In this document: positions 24,751 through 33,162 of the stretch, piece after piece
Numbering within the stretch: the stretch's first letter is position 1
How the letters are laid out: each line of letters opens with the position of its first letter
Assembly: GCA_000761475.1 (NCBI GenBank)
Contig: JQNW01000003.1
Coordinates: 124,001 to 188,000, forward strand
DNA length: 64,000 nucleotides
Reading direction: 5' to 3'
DNA from: Chromohalobacter israelensis
GTDB lineage: Bacteria > Pseudomonadota > Gammaproteobacteria > Pseudomonadales > Halomonadaceae
The notes under the pieces: model-generated
Databases searched by the model: none
What the model was told of the DNA's origin: nothing
The model's input: the letters and a program-made list of their open reading frames with translations, nothing else
Program-made: the position numbers and the translations under genes

Positions 24751-25130
24751 TACATTCTCCCCGATATAATCGTTTAGCGTAGAGAGATTCGCTCGGGCGT
24801 TAAGCTGAAAGTTGCCCGACTGTGTGTCTTAATTTTCTCATTTTATTGTTTTTTGTGGTTGTTGTAGAAGTATTGTAAGGGGCAGTTGATGCGCACTGAT
24901 GATATTTGGTGAAAATCCTGGTGCTAGTGGCTGAGAGTGCATTGCGCGTATTTTATGACTGGTTTTTTACCTGCGATTTTGTCTTCTTTTGTATGAATAA
25001 TATGGGGCGTATTTACTATTAAAATCGTCTGGCTATAAATATGAACGCTTTGTAACTTGTTTGGCGAATACCCGGTTGCTTCATGCTCTTTGAAGGGCAT
25101 TTCGGGACCCTAAAAAAGGTGGCGTCAATC
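24751..25130. other. AT-rich intergenic region
   Basis: A 380-bp gap between divergent genes, strongly T-rich compared with the neighbours. It should contain the promoter of the beta-helix gene (-) and that of the sugar transferase (+). I see no gene, long repeat or strong hairpin in it. Confidence 0.35.
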
Positions 25131-26486
25131 ATGTTAAATAAGCATAAAGTGTTCGAGAAGCTGGATCGTTCTGCCTGGGGGGGCGGTGAGTCGTTGGCGG
25201 CGAGTGGCCAAGCGCTAGACACGCGTTACGAACGTCGCCACTCACGCTGGTACGAGCAGTGCCTGATGGGCATGCCGTTTCACTTCATCGTGGGCTTGCC
25301 ATCGGTCGTGATGGTGCCGCCGTTGGTGGTGCACGGCGAGGGCTTCTGGCGCGACCTCCCGCCGGGCCTTGCCACGACGCTATGGGCGGTGGGGGCGGCA
25401 TTCCTGATCACATTGTTCGTCTTGAATCGCATGACGCGTTTCCCCGGGACGCAGGCAGCTGTCTATGTCGTGCCGCTGGTCAGTGCAGTATTTGCGTTGA
25501 CCTGGGCGTTGCTGCTTGGCGTGGCGCCTGTCGACGAACGTGTGCTGTTGGGCGGCTACGCGGCAAGCCTGCTGTGGTTCCTGGTCGGCTATGCGGCGGC
25601 ACAGCGATTAAGGCGCCCGCGCTTTGCCGTGGTTCCGCTGGGCGAGGCGCGCGACCTCACCGAGACCGAGGAGAGCCGACTGTACCGGCTTGAAGTACCG
25701 CGCCTGGGCGCACAGCGTATCGACGGCATCATCGCCGACCTGCGCAGCGATGAACTCAATCAGGAGTGGGTGCGGTTTCTCACCAAGTGCACCTTGCACG
25801 GCATTCCCGTGTACCAGATCAAGCAGATCGATGAGTCGCGCACCGGCCGCGTGAAGTACGAACACCTGGCGGATACGGAGCTGGTCTCCTGGTTGCCCTC
25901 GCCCTTTTATAGCGCCTGCAAGCGGGGTCTTGATATCTGCGGTGCCATGCTGCTGTTGCCGTTGCTGGCGCCCATCATGCTCGCCACGGCATGGGCGATC
26001 CGCCGCGACAGCCCGGGGCCGGTGTTTTTCTTGCAATGGCGGATGGGACATCGCGGCCGGCCGTTTCGAATCTACAAGTTCCGCAGCATGTACTGTGACA
26101 TGAAGGGAAAGGAGTTCGCCTCCGGTGAGGATGATCCGCGCATCACGCCAGTGGGCAGGGTGATCCGCAAGTACCGCCTGGACGAGCTGCCGCAACTGCT
26201 CAACGTGCTCAAGGGCGACATGAGTTTCATTGGTCCGCGTCCCGAGCCGGTGGATCTCTCTCAGTGGTACGAGCAGGACATACCGCTTTTTAGCTACCGG
26301 CGTGTCGTCAGGCCGGGGATTTCGGGCTGGGCGCAGGTCGAGCAGGGCTATGCGGCGGAAGTCGATGACATGGCCATCAAGTTGCAGTACGACTTCTATT
26401 ACATCAAGCATTTCTCGCTTTGGCTCGACGTGCTGATCTTGCTGCGCACGTTGAAGACGATCAGCACCGGGTTCGGGGCTCGCTGA
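25131..26486 (+). CDS. Undecaprenyl-phosphate sugar-1-phosphate transferase (WbaP type)
   Basis: A membrane enzyme that starts the exopolysaccharide repeat by loading a hexose-1-phosphate (WbaP uses UDP-galactose) onto undecaprenyl phosphate. About four hydrophobic segments lie in residues 40-155, then a soluble domain, a membrane segment near 265-290 and the catalytic sugar transferase domain: FFLQWRMGHRGRPFRIYKFRSM, RKYRLDELPQLLNVLKGDMSFIGPRPEP, GISGWAQVEQGY. ATG 25131 is used (AAGGTGG upstream); ATG 25083 would add a short unrelated lead. A terminator follows, so the gene is a separate unit just ahead of the wza operon. Confidence 0.9.
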   Translation: MLNKHKVFEKLDRSAWGGGESLAASGQALDTRYERRHSRWYEQCLMGMPFHFIVGLPSVVMVPPLVVHGEGFWRDLPPGLATTLWAVGAAFLITLFVLNRMTRFPGTQAAVYVVPLVSAVFALTWALLLGVAPVDERVLLGGYAASLLWFLVGYAAAQRLRRPRFAVVPLGEARDLTETEESRLYRLEVPRLGAQRIDGIIADLRSDELNQEWVRFLTKCTLHGIPVYQIKQIDESRTGRVKYEHLADTELVSWLPSPFYSACKRGLDICGAMLLLPLLAPIMLATAWAIRRDSPGPVFFLQWRMGHRGRPFRIYKFRSMYCDMKGKEFASGEDDPRITPVGRVIRKYRLDELPQLLNVLKGDMSFIGPRPEPVDLSQWYEQDIPLFSYRRVVRPGISGWAQVEQGYAAEVDDMAIKLQYDFYYIKHFSLWLDVLILLRTLKTISTGFGAR

Positions 26487-26519
26487 GGCGTGCCCGCACG
26501 ATAATCGAAAAGGGTTTCT

Positions 26520-26550
26520 CGCCTCCGTCTTACGCGGAGGCGTTTTAATT
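26520..26550 (+). terminator. Terminator after the sugar transferase gene
   Basis: CGCCTCCG (26520-26527) pairs with CGGAGGCG (26535-26542), followed by TTTTAATTT. Confidence 0.8.
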
Positions 26551-26551
26551 T

Positions 26552-26573
26552 GAGAATGAGTTTTCTCATTCTC
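26552..26573 (+). repeat. Perfect inverted repeat with TTTT loop
   Basis: GAGAATGAG (26552-26560) and CTCATTCTC (26565-26573) make a 9-bp stem right behind the terminator. It could be a second terminator-like hairpin or a protein-binding palindrome at the start of the wza leader. Confidence 0.6.
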
Positions 26574-26648
26574 GTGCGAGGTTGATTATTCGTACTTGAT
26601 GATGGGTTTGGTGGTTAAAAGGCACGGTCCGGCAACCAGTAAAATCCA

Positions 26649-26679
26649 TTGTAAACATTGTGTAAATTCAGACTATACA
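26649..26679 (+). promoter_or_regulatory. Possible promoter of the exopolysaccharide operon
   Basis: TTGTAA (26649-26654) and TATACA (26674-26679) resemble -35 and -10 boxes, but the 19-bp spacing is long. It lies about 390 bp before wza, which would give a long untranslated leader covering the periodic repeat and the ops element. Weak evidence; other start sites are possible. Confidence 0.25.
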
Positions 26680-26825
26680 GAGTTACACAGTGAATAGAAT
26701 GAAAATCAGGAAACGCGCAATGTCTTTCCGGTAAATGCCCCCTTTTTTAAAGGGAAGTACCTGTAAAAGCAGTGCGGTTTTCTTTCGGTGCACCCTTTTT
26801 GGATTGTAGTGAGTGCGCCGCGCCG

Positions 26826-26971
26826 AAACGTTTTGTAAAGGCGCTTTTCGGCGGGAAGCGTTTTGGCAACAAGCGGTTTAAAAGAAGCGTCGAGTGCGAG
26901 AAGCGTTTTCCTGAAAAAGCGTGTTCAAGAGAGCGCGTTTTACAACGAAAAGCGTTTCGACAAGACGTTTC
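26826..26971 (+). repeat. 15-nt periodic array of AAGCGTTTT-like units in the wza leader
   Basis: Units resembling AAGCGTTTT start at 26826, 26841, 26856, 26871, 26886, 26901, 26916 and 26931, exactly 15 bases apart, with looser copies at 26950 and about 26963. The best copies are AAACGTTTT, AAGCGTTTT (twice), AAGCGGTTT and AAGCGTTTC. The frame starting at GTG 26772 (ending 27044) stays open through the array and reads the unit as Lys-Arg-Phe every five residues, but it has no ribosome binding site. Function unknown; it lies between the putative promoter and the ops site. Confidence 0.65.
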
Positions 26972-27014
26972 GACAATTGACGGTTATGGCCCAGGAGATT
27001 CGGTGTCGCTCCAG

Positions 27015-27025
27015 GGCGGTAGCGT
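27015..27025 (+). promoter_or_regulatory. ops element (JUMPstart-type, RfaH recruitment site)
   Basis: GGCGGTAGCGT is a perfect match to the ops consensus GGCGGTAGNNT and is embedded in CCAGGGCGGTAGCGTG, close to the end of the JUMPstart consensus of enterobacterial polysaccharide operons. It lies in the leader, 43 bp before the wza start, and points into a 16.5-kb co-directional operon. In known systems RfaH loads onto RNA polymerase paused at ops and prevents early termination in long, poorly translated operons. Use of RfaH here is inferred from the site. Confidence 0.85.
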
Positions 27026-27067
27026 GGCCAAAACAATTATCTGATCACATTGAGTGAGGGAATCGGC

Positions 27068-28228
27068 ATGACTGTACGCCGCAACGAGTCTCGTTCGGGA
27101 TGGAGAAAGCCGCTGCTGGGGCTTTCTTTCATGGTGGCGCTCTCGGGCTGTGCGTTCGCACCCGGTGGGCATATCGATTATGACACGCAGGGGGAGGACC
27201 TTTCCGAGAACATCGAGGTCAAGCCGATCACGCCGAGCCTGGTCAAGACGCTGGCCGCGACGGAGGATGAGCTGAGTGAATCACTGCGCGAATACACCGA
27301 GAATGCCGTGCCTGAAAGCATTCCAGGCTATGACTATATGATCGGTCGTGGCGATGTGCTCAGTGTGGTGGTGTACGATCACCCAGAGTTGACCATTCCG
27401 GCCGGTAGTGAACGCAGTGCGGAAGAATCCGGCAACGTGGTGCACTCGGACGGCACCATCTTCTATCCCTACATCGGCACCGTGGATGTCGCGGGACGCA
27501 CCGTGCGTGATGTCCGCAGCGAGATTCAGCGCCGCCTCGAAGGCTATATCGCTCAGCCCCAGGTGGACGTGAAGGTCGCCGCCTTCAATGCGCAGAAGGC
27601 GTACGTCACCGGCCAGGTCGAGCGTGCCGGTGCCCAGCCGATCACCAACATTCCGCTCACCGTGCTGGATGCCTTGAGCAATGTCGGTGGCCTGACCCAG
27701 GGCGGCGATTGGCACGACGTCGTGCTGACGCGTGATGGGCAGGAAATCCACCTGTCGGTATACGACATGCTGGTCAACGGCAATCTCGAGCAGAACCTGT
27801 TGCTCCAGGACGGCGACGTGCTGCATGTGCCAGTGGTCGGCAACCAGCAGGTTTACGTGATGGGCGAGGTCAATACACCGACCGCGGTACCGATGCCGAG
27901 CGAGCGCCTGTCGTTGACCAATGCCTTGGCCCAGGCCGGCGGCATCAACGAGAACAGCGCCGACGCCTCGGGGATCTTCGTGATTCGCCGCAATCACGAT
28001 GTCGAAAGCGACACCTTCGCCACCGTCTACCAGCTCAACGCCAAGAACGCGATCTCCTTCGTGCTGGGGTCGGAATTCATCCTGCAGCCCACCGATGTGG
28101 TGTATGTCACCGCCGCACCGATCGCTCGCTGGAACCGCGTCATCAGCCAGATCCTGCCCAGCGTGACGGCGATCTACCAGCTGACGCAGGCCACGCGTGA
28201 CATCCAGGACATCGAAAACAACGAGTAA
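27068..28228 (+). CDS. wza: Polysaccharide export outer-membrane lipoprotein Wza
   Basis: The outer-membrane export channel for exopolysaccharide. The 386-residue precursor has a lipoprotein signal ending LSGC (lipid-modified Cys at residue 28). The Poly_export domain begins YDYMIGRGDVLSVVVYDHPELTIPAG and includes IFYPYIGTVDVAGRTVRDV; SLBB-type repeats follow (KAYVTGQVERAGAQPITN, QVYVMGEVNTPTAVPMP), and a C-terminal helix at the end would form the membrane barrel. GAGGGA lies 8 bases before ATG 27068. It heads the operon under the ops element and works with the Wzc encoded next. Confidence 0.95.
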   Translation: MTVRRNESRSGWRKPLLGLSFMVALSGCAFAPGGHIDYDTQGEDLSENIEVKPITPSLVKTLAATEDELSESLREYTENAVPESIPGYDYMIGRGDVLSVVVYDHPELTIPAGSERSAEESGNVVHSDGTIFYPYIGTVDVAGRTVRDVRSEIQRRLEGYIAQPQVDVKVAAFNAQKAYVTGQVERAGAQPITNIPLTVLDALSNVGGLTQGGDWHDVVLTRDGQEIHLSVYDMLVNGNLEQNLLLQDGDVLHVPVVGNQQVYVMGEVNTPTAVPMPSERLSLTNALAQAGGINENSADASGIFVIRRNHDVESDTFATVYQLNAKNAISFVLGSEFILQPTDVVYVTAAPIARWNRVISQILPSVTAIYQLTQATRDIQDIENNE

Positions 28229-28312
28229 GTCGTCATTGTTTCGAGGCCACCGCTTGTCGCTAGGCGCCAGCGGTGGTCCTCGATACCCACATTCTCATGG
28301 AGTGGGAATTCT

Positions 28313-30508
28313 ATGAATCTCAATGTACCTGCCCCACAAACCAGCAAGTCCGACAACGACATGGAACTGGGACGCATCCTGGGCCTGTTGTTCGACGCCA
28401 AGGGAATGGTGATCAGTCTGATCGTGCTGTTCGCGCTCGTGGGGACGGCGTATGCCTTCTTCTCGAAGCCAATTTTCCAAGCCAAGTCGCTGGTCCAGGT
28501 GGAAACCAAGACCCCCAAGAATCCGCTCGCGGACGCCACGGCGTCCGCCATGATGCCACAGCTGCCGCCCTCGCGCGCGGAAATGGAAATCATGAAATCG
28601 CGCATGGTACTTGGCCGCGCGGTGGATTTGCTCAATCTCGACATCCGCGTCGAACCGGTGCGCGTACCGGTCATCGGCGGGTTCCTGCAGCGCCATCAGA
28701 TCGCCGCGCCCGCGTTCGCCGAGGATTGGGGCTACGCCTGGGGCGACGACAGTATCAAGCTCGCCGGCATGCCGGTGGCCGATGAGTATCTGGGCAAGAC
28801 CTTTACCCTCGAAGTGCTCGACGAGACCCGCTTTGCCCTGCATTACCGCGGCGAGCGCCTGGGCGAGGGCGTCGTCGGCGAGGAGACGAGTTTTCTCGGT
28901 GGGTCGGTGGGTGTGGAAGTCGAGACGATTGCGGCGGCTCCGGGCGCGACCTTCGAGCTGACCCATGCCCAGCGCGTGGTAGCCGTCGATCAATTGCGCG
29001 ATAACTTCGGTGTCTCCGAACAGGGCAATGGTACTGGCATCTTGGCCTGGAGCTTGACTGACCCATCACCGGTGTTGGCCGAGCAGATATTGGCGACCAT
29101 CGGTGATATCTACGTGACGCAGAACATCCAGCGTCAATCGGAAGAGGCGCGCAAGAGCCTGGAATTCTTGAGCAAGCAGGTACCCGAGGTGCGCGGTGAA
29201 CTCGTCAATGCCGAGCAACAACTCAACGCTTATCGCTCCGAAAACGATAGCGTGGATATTTCCATGGAGACTCAGTCGGTGCTCGACCGCGTGGTCAACC
29301 TGGAAAGCCAGCTCAACGAGCTCGAATTCTCCGAGGCTGAGATCTCGCGGCGTTTCACGCCCAGCCACCCGACCTATGCGGCCTTGCTGGAAAAGAAAGC
29401 GCAGCTCCAGAAAGAACTGAACACGCTGGAGGAACGCATCGATAGCATGCCGGAGACCCAGCAGGAAGTGCTGCGCATGCAGCGCGATGTTTCGGTCAAT
29501 CAAGAGATCTACGTGCAGCTGCGCAACAAGGTGCAGGAGATGCAAATCGCCGAGGCCAGTACGGTGGGCAATGTGCGAGTACTGGATGAGTCGGCATCGT
29601 TTCCGCAACCGGTGGCGCCCAACAAAATGATGAATATTGCACTGGCCACTTTACTGGGCGCGGCCTTCGCGGTGGCAGTGGTAATGCTGCGCGCGATGTT
29701 CAATCGCGGCCTGGAAAGCCCCGATCAGCTAGAGCAATTGGGCCTGCCGGTCTACGCCATCGTGCCCAAGTCCGATGACCAGAGCCGTCTCAGTCGTCGC
29801 ATTCGCCGCGGCGGGCGCTCGCAGAGCGTGCCGGCGGGGCTTTTGGCTTGGCATCGTCCATTGGATGTTTCCATAGAAGCGCTGCGCAGCCTGCGCACCA
29901 GCCTGCACTTCGCGATGCTGGACAGCACCGACAACCGCTTGATGATTACCGGCCCCAGCCCGGCGGTGGGCAAGAGCTTCATCACCGCCAACCTGGCGGC
30001 AGTGTGCGCCCAGAACGGTCAGCGCGTGCTGGTAATCGACGGCGACATGCGCAAGGGCCAGATGCACAAGATTTTCAAGGGCCCTTCCGAGGATGGCTTG
30101 AGCGAGATTCTCGCCGGTCGCCATACGCTGGAAGAAATGGTGCGTCCGGTGGAAAGCATCGAGGGTCTCGAGTACCTGGCGCGCGGCGTGGTGCCGCCGA
30201 ATGCCTCGGAACTGCTGGCCTCCGAGCGTTTCACCGAGCTTCTGGCCAAGGCCAGCGAGCGCTATGACCTGGTGATCGTCGATTCGCCGCCGGTGCTGGC
30301 GGTGACGGATGCCACGGTCATTGGCAAGCGTGTGGGCACGACGCTGATGGTGGCACGCTTCCAGCTCAATCCGCCCAAGGAGATCGAGCTGGCAATGCGG
30401 CGGTTGGATACCGGCGGGGTGCGGGTCAAGGGATCGATCCTCAATGGCCTGGAGCGCAAGGCGGCCACAGCGTACACCTATGGTTATTACAACTATTCCT
30501 ATCGCTAA
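28313..30508 (+). CDS. wzc: Wzc: polysaccharide co-polymerase and tyrosine autokinase
   Basis: An inner-membrane protein of 731 residues that sets polymer length and drives export by cycles of tyrosine phosphorylation. Two membrane segments (about 28-48 and 440-460) flank a periplasmic Wzz domain with coiled-coil helices (residues 260-400). The cytosolic BY-kinase domain has Walker A GPSPAVGKSF (~545), Walker A' VLVIDGDMRKG (~571) and Walker B VIVDSPP (~655). The C-terminus is a tyrosine cluster, TAYTYGYYNYSYR, the autophosphorylation site. The cognate phosphatase is probably the gene at 13027. Confidence 0.95.
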   Translation: MNLNVPAPQTSKSDNDMELGRILGLLFDAKGMVISLIVLFALVGTAYAFFSKPIFQAKSLVQVETKTPKNPLADATASAMMPQLPPSRAEMEIMKSRMVLGRAVDLLNLDIRVEPVRVPVIGGFLQRHQIAAPAFAEDWGYAWGDDSIKLAGMPVADEYLGKTFTLEVLDETRFALHYRGERLGEGVVGEETSFLGGSVGVEVETIAAAPGATFELTHAQRVVAVDQLRDNFGVSEQGNGTGILAWSLTDPSPVLAEQILATIGDIYVTQNIQRQSEEARKSLEFLSKQVPEVRGELVNAEQQLNAYRSENDSVDISMETQSVLDRVVNLESQLNELEFSEAEISRRFTPSHPTYAALLEKKAQLQKELNTLEERIDSMPETQQEVLRMQRDVSVNQEIYVQLRNKVQEMQIAEASTVGNVRVLDESASFPQPVAPNKMMNIALATLLGAAFAVAVVMLRAMFNRGLESPDQLEQLGLPVYAIVPKSDDQSRLSRRIRRGGRSQSVPAGLLAWHRPLDVSIEALRSLRTSLHFAMLDSTDNRLMITGPSPAVGKSFITANLAAVCAQNGQRVLVIDGDMRKGQMHKIFKGPSEDGLSEILAGRHTLEEMVRPVESIEGLEYLARGVVPPNASELLASERFTELLAKASERYDLVIVDSPPVLAVTDATVIGKRVGTTLMVARFQLNPPKEIELAMRRLDTGGVRVKGSILNGLERKAATAYTYGYYNYSYR

Positions 30509-30591
30509 TTCTTTCCTGACGCTGACCCTGCGTTCCGCCGGTCGGCCCTTGAGGGCCGTGAGGCATGCGAGACGCGTTCGAGGAGTAAATC

Positions 30592-32016
30592 TTGCTGATT
30601 CGCTATACCGCTTATTACGGCTTGGCGCGGGGTGTGCCGGGGTTGCTGAATTTCCTGGCGATCGCGATCTACACCCGGCTGCTGTCGCCCAGCGATTACG
30701 GGATCTACGCCCTGGTCGTGGTGTGGGTGGGGCTGGTCAATGTGGTGTGTTTCCAGTGGATCCGCTTGTCGTTGCTGCGGTTCTTCCCGGCCAATCTGGA
30801 CGACCCTCGGCGTTTGCTGAGCACGTTATTGCTGGCGTATTTCAGCGTGGCGTCGCTGACCGGGATCGCCGGCGTGACGGTCTGGCTGATGTTGGCGGAC
30901 GAGTCGCTGAGAACCCTGGTGCTCATCGCGGTACCGCTGGTGTGGGTGCAGGCCGGCTTCGAGCTATGTCTCGAGCTGGCACGCAGCCAGCTAAACCCGC
31001 TGCGCTACGGATTGATGGCGGGAGCTCGGGCGGTTATCGCGCTAGGGCTGGGGATATTGCTTATCAGTTGGGGGAGCGGAGCCTTTGGTCCCCTGTGGGC
31101 GATGCTGGTGGGCATGCTCGCTGCTGTTGTGATGCTGGGGGTGTCTCTATGGAGAGACGCGCGTCCTTCGCTGGCGCTGATGCCGGAACTCAAGCCGCTG
31201 CTTATCTATGGACTACCGCTGACCGCGACCTTTGCACTTGGGTTCGTGGTCTCCAGCTCGGATCGCTTTCTGCTTGCAGCGTTGCTGAACAACGAGGCGG
31301 TGGGGATCTACACCGCCGGCTACGACCTGGTTGCGCATGTCATCAATCTACTGTTGATGACCGTGAACTTGGCAGGATACCCACTGGTGGTGCGGGCATT
31401 CGAGCAGCACGGGCGCGAGGCGGCCCGCGAGCAGCTCGACCGCAACGGCGCCTTGATGCTGTTGATCGCGATCCCAGTGACGCTGGGATTCATGATGCTG
31501 GCGCCGCAGATCGTTGCCCTGATGCTGGGCGAGGCGTTCCGTGCTGGAGCTTCGCAGTTGTTGCCTTGGGTCGCCCTGGCGGTCTTCATGTCTTGTCTCC
31601 GTGCTTTCCATTTCGACCTGGCTTTCCAGTTGAGCGAGAAAACGATCTATCAAGTGTGGATCAACGGCGGGGCAGCGCTGGTCAATGTAGCGCTCAACCT
31701 GTTGCTGATTCCGGCGTTCGGCCTGCTGGGCGCGGCCTACGCCACGGTGATTGCGTACGGCGTGGCGCTGGTGTTGAGCGTATTGCTAGGACGGCGGCTG
31801 TTCGCGATCTCTCTGATCACGCGCGACAACATCAAGGTGCTGCTGTGTGGCGCCGTCATGGTGGCTTGCTTGTGGCCGCTGCGTGAGGCGAATGGTGCCT
31901 TGGCCTTGGTGGAACGGGTTATGTGGGGAGCAGCGGTTTATACCGTTGTTGCATTTTCGATGAACGTGGCGAACGTGCGTGATCGCGTCTTCGCCAAGCT
32001 ACGGACAGCCAAATGA
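30592..32016 (+). CDS. wzx: Oligosaccharide flippase Wzx (MATE/MVF-type)
   Basis: A polytopic membrane protein of 474 residues with 12-14 hydrophobic segments that would move the lipid-linked repeat unit across the inner membrane. The N-terminus LIRYTAYYGLARGVPGLLNFLAIAIYTRLLSP and the block SSSDRFLLAALLNNEAVGIYTAGYDL are typical of the polysaccharide biosynthesis flippase family. The start is TTG 30592, set by AGGAG 6 bases upstream. Its stop overlaps the next ATG (ATGA). Wzx naming rests on family and context. Confidence 0.87.
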   Translation: MLIRYTAYYGLARGVPGLLNFLAIAIYTRLLSPSDYGIYALVVVWVGLVNVVCFQWIRLSLLRFFPANLDDPRRLLSTLLLAYFSVASLTGIAGVTVWLMLADESLRTLVLIAVPLVWVQAGFELCLELARSQLNPLRYGLMAGARAVIALGLGILLISWGSGAFGPLWAMLVGMLAAVVMLGVSLWRDARPSLALMPELKPLLIYGLPLTATFALGFVVSSSDRFLLAALLNNEAVGIYTAGYDLVAHVINLLLMTVNLAGYPLVVRAFEQHGREAAREQLDRNGALMLLIAIPVTLGFMMLAPQIVALMLGEAFRAGASQLLPWVALAVFMSCLRAFHFDLAFQLSEKTIYQVWINGGAALVNVALNLLLIPAFGLLGAAYATVIAYGVALVLSVLLGRRLFAISLITRDNIKVLLCGAVMVACLWPLREANGALALVERVMWGAAVYTVVAFSMNVANVRDRVFAKLRTAK

Positions 32017-33140
32017 AAGATGACGACAAGCGTATTGCAGTGTTCTTGCCTTCGCTGGTGGGGGGCGGCGCGGAACGCGTGATGGTGACGCTCGCCAACG
32101 GGTTCGCCGCGCGCGGCGTTCCGGTGGACCTCGTCGTGGTCGCCGCCGAGGGGGCTTACCTGGAGGATGTATCGCAGCGCGTACGTCTGGTGGAGCTTGG
32201 TGCCTCGCGTGTGTTGTTCAGCTTGCCGGCGCTGGTGCGTTATCTACGTCGCGAGCGGCCCTACGCCTTATTATCGGCGCTCCATCACGCCAACATCGTC
32301 GCGTTGTGGGCGCGCAAGCTGGCGCGCACACGCACCCGGCTGGTGGTCTCGGAACGCAATACCTTATCGCGTGCCGTCTCGAGTGACGGTTTCGAACGGC
32401 TGGTGCCGTGGTTGATGCATTTTAGCTATCCCAAGGCGGATGCCATCGTCGCGGTCTCTAGCGGGGTGGCGGATGATCTCGCGCAGACTGCGCGCCTGCC
32501 TCGGGAGCGTATCGAGGTGGTCTACAACCCCATCAATTCCAATCTGCCTCATTTGTGTGAGGTGCCGATTCTTCATCCATGGCTGGCTGAAGGCGAACCG
32601 CCGGTGATCGTCGCCGCGGGGCGGCTGACCGTTCAGAAGGACTTTGCCACCTTGATCGATGCTTTCGCGATGGTGCGCCGGACCCACCGTGTACGACTGG
32701 TGATCCTTGGCGAAGGCGAGCTGCGTGCCACGCTCGAGGCACGTATCGAGGAGCGGGGCATCGTCGAGGATGTTGCTTTGCCCGGCTTCGTCGACAATCC
32801 CTACCCGTGGATGCGTCAGGCTTCGTTGTTCGTGCTTTCGTCTGCCTGGGAAGGGTTCTGCAACGTGCTAGCCGAGGCCATGGCCTGTGGCACCCCAGTA
32901 GTAAGCACCGATTGCCCTAGCGGCTCGGCCGAGATTCTCGAGAATGGCAAGTGGGGCCGCTTGGTACCGGTGGGCAATGCTCCGGCGTTGGCGCGGGCCA
33001 TCGTCGCTACGCTCGACGACGATACGCATCCCGATGTGCGCCACCGCGCGCGCAGTTTCGGTCTACATCAGGCGCTGCGCGGCTACCTGCGCGCGTTGCG
33101 CGTTCCTATGCCAATGCCTCGGGAGCAACACTTTGATTAG
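32013..33140 (+). CDS. Glycosyltransferase family 4, tandem paralogue 1
   Basis: A 375-residue GT-B enzyme adding a sugar to the growing repeat unit on the cytosolic face. Motifs: FLPSLVGGGAERVMVTLANGF, AAGRLTVQKDFATLIDAF, LGEGELRATLE, FVDNPYPWMRQASLFVLSS, E-x7-E in EGFCNVLAE, CGTPVVSTDCPSGSAEIL. The next gene encodes a closely similar protein, so a tandem duplication is likely. It is coupled to wzx by a 4-bp overlap. Confidence 0.92.
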   Translation: MKDDDKRIAVFLPSLVGGGAERVMVTLANGFAARGVPVDLVVVAAEGAYLEDVSQRVRLVELGASRVLFSLPALVRYLRRERPYALLSALHHANIVALWARKLARTRTRLVVSERNTLSRAVSSDGFERLVPWLMHFSYPKADAIVAVSSGVADDLAQTARLPRERIEVVYNPINSNLPHLCEVPILHPWLAEGEPPVIVAAGRLTVQKDFATLIDAFAMVRRTHRVRLVILGEGELRATLEARIEERGIVEDVALPGFVDNPYPWMRQASLFVLSSAWEGFCNVLAEAMACGTPVVSTDCPSGSAEILENGKWGRLVPVGNAPALARAIVATLDDDTHPDVRHRARSFGLHQALRGYLRALRVPMPMPREQHFD

Positions 33141-33162
33141 TCAGCGGAAGAGGGAACACCCT

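Noticed and set aside
26826-26971. Periodic array considered as a CRISPR
   Set aside because: Units are about 9 bases, spacers 6 bases and there are no cas genes; CRISPR repeats and spacers are several times longer.
26863-27057. Small frame in the wza leader
   Set aside because: It is out of phase with the periodic array, lacks a ribosome binding site and overlaps the ops element; no sign of coding.
32944-33162. Upstream extension of the second tandem GT4 gene
   Set aside because: The extra residues overlap the previous gene and lack family features; GTG 33163 has GAGGGA and matches the paralogue's N-terminus.
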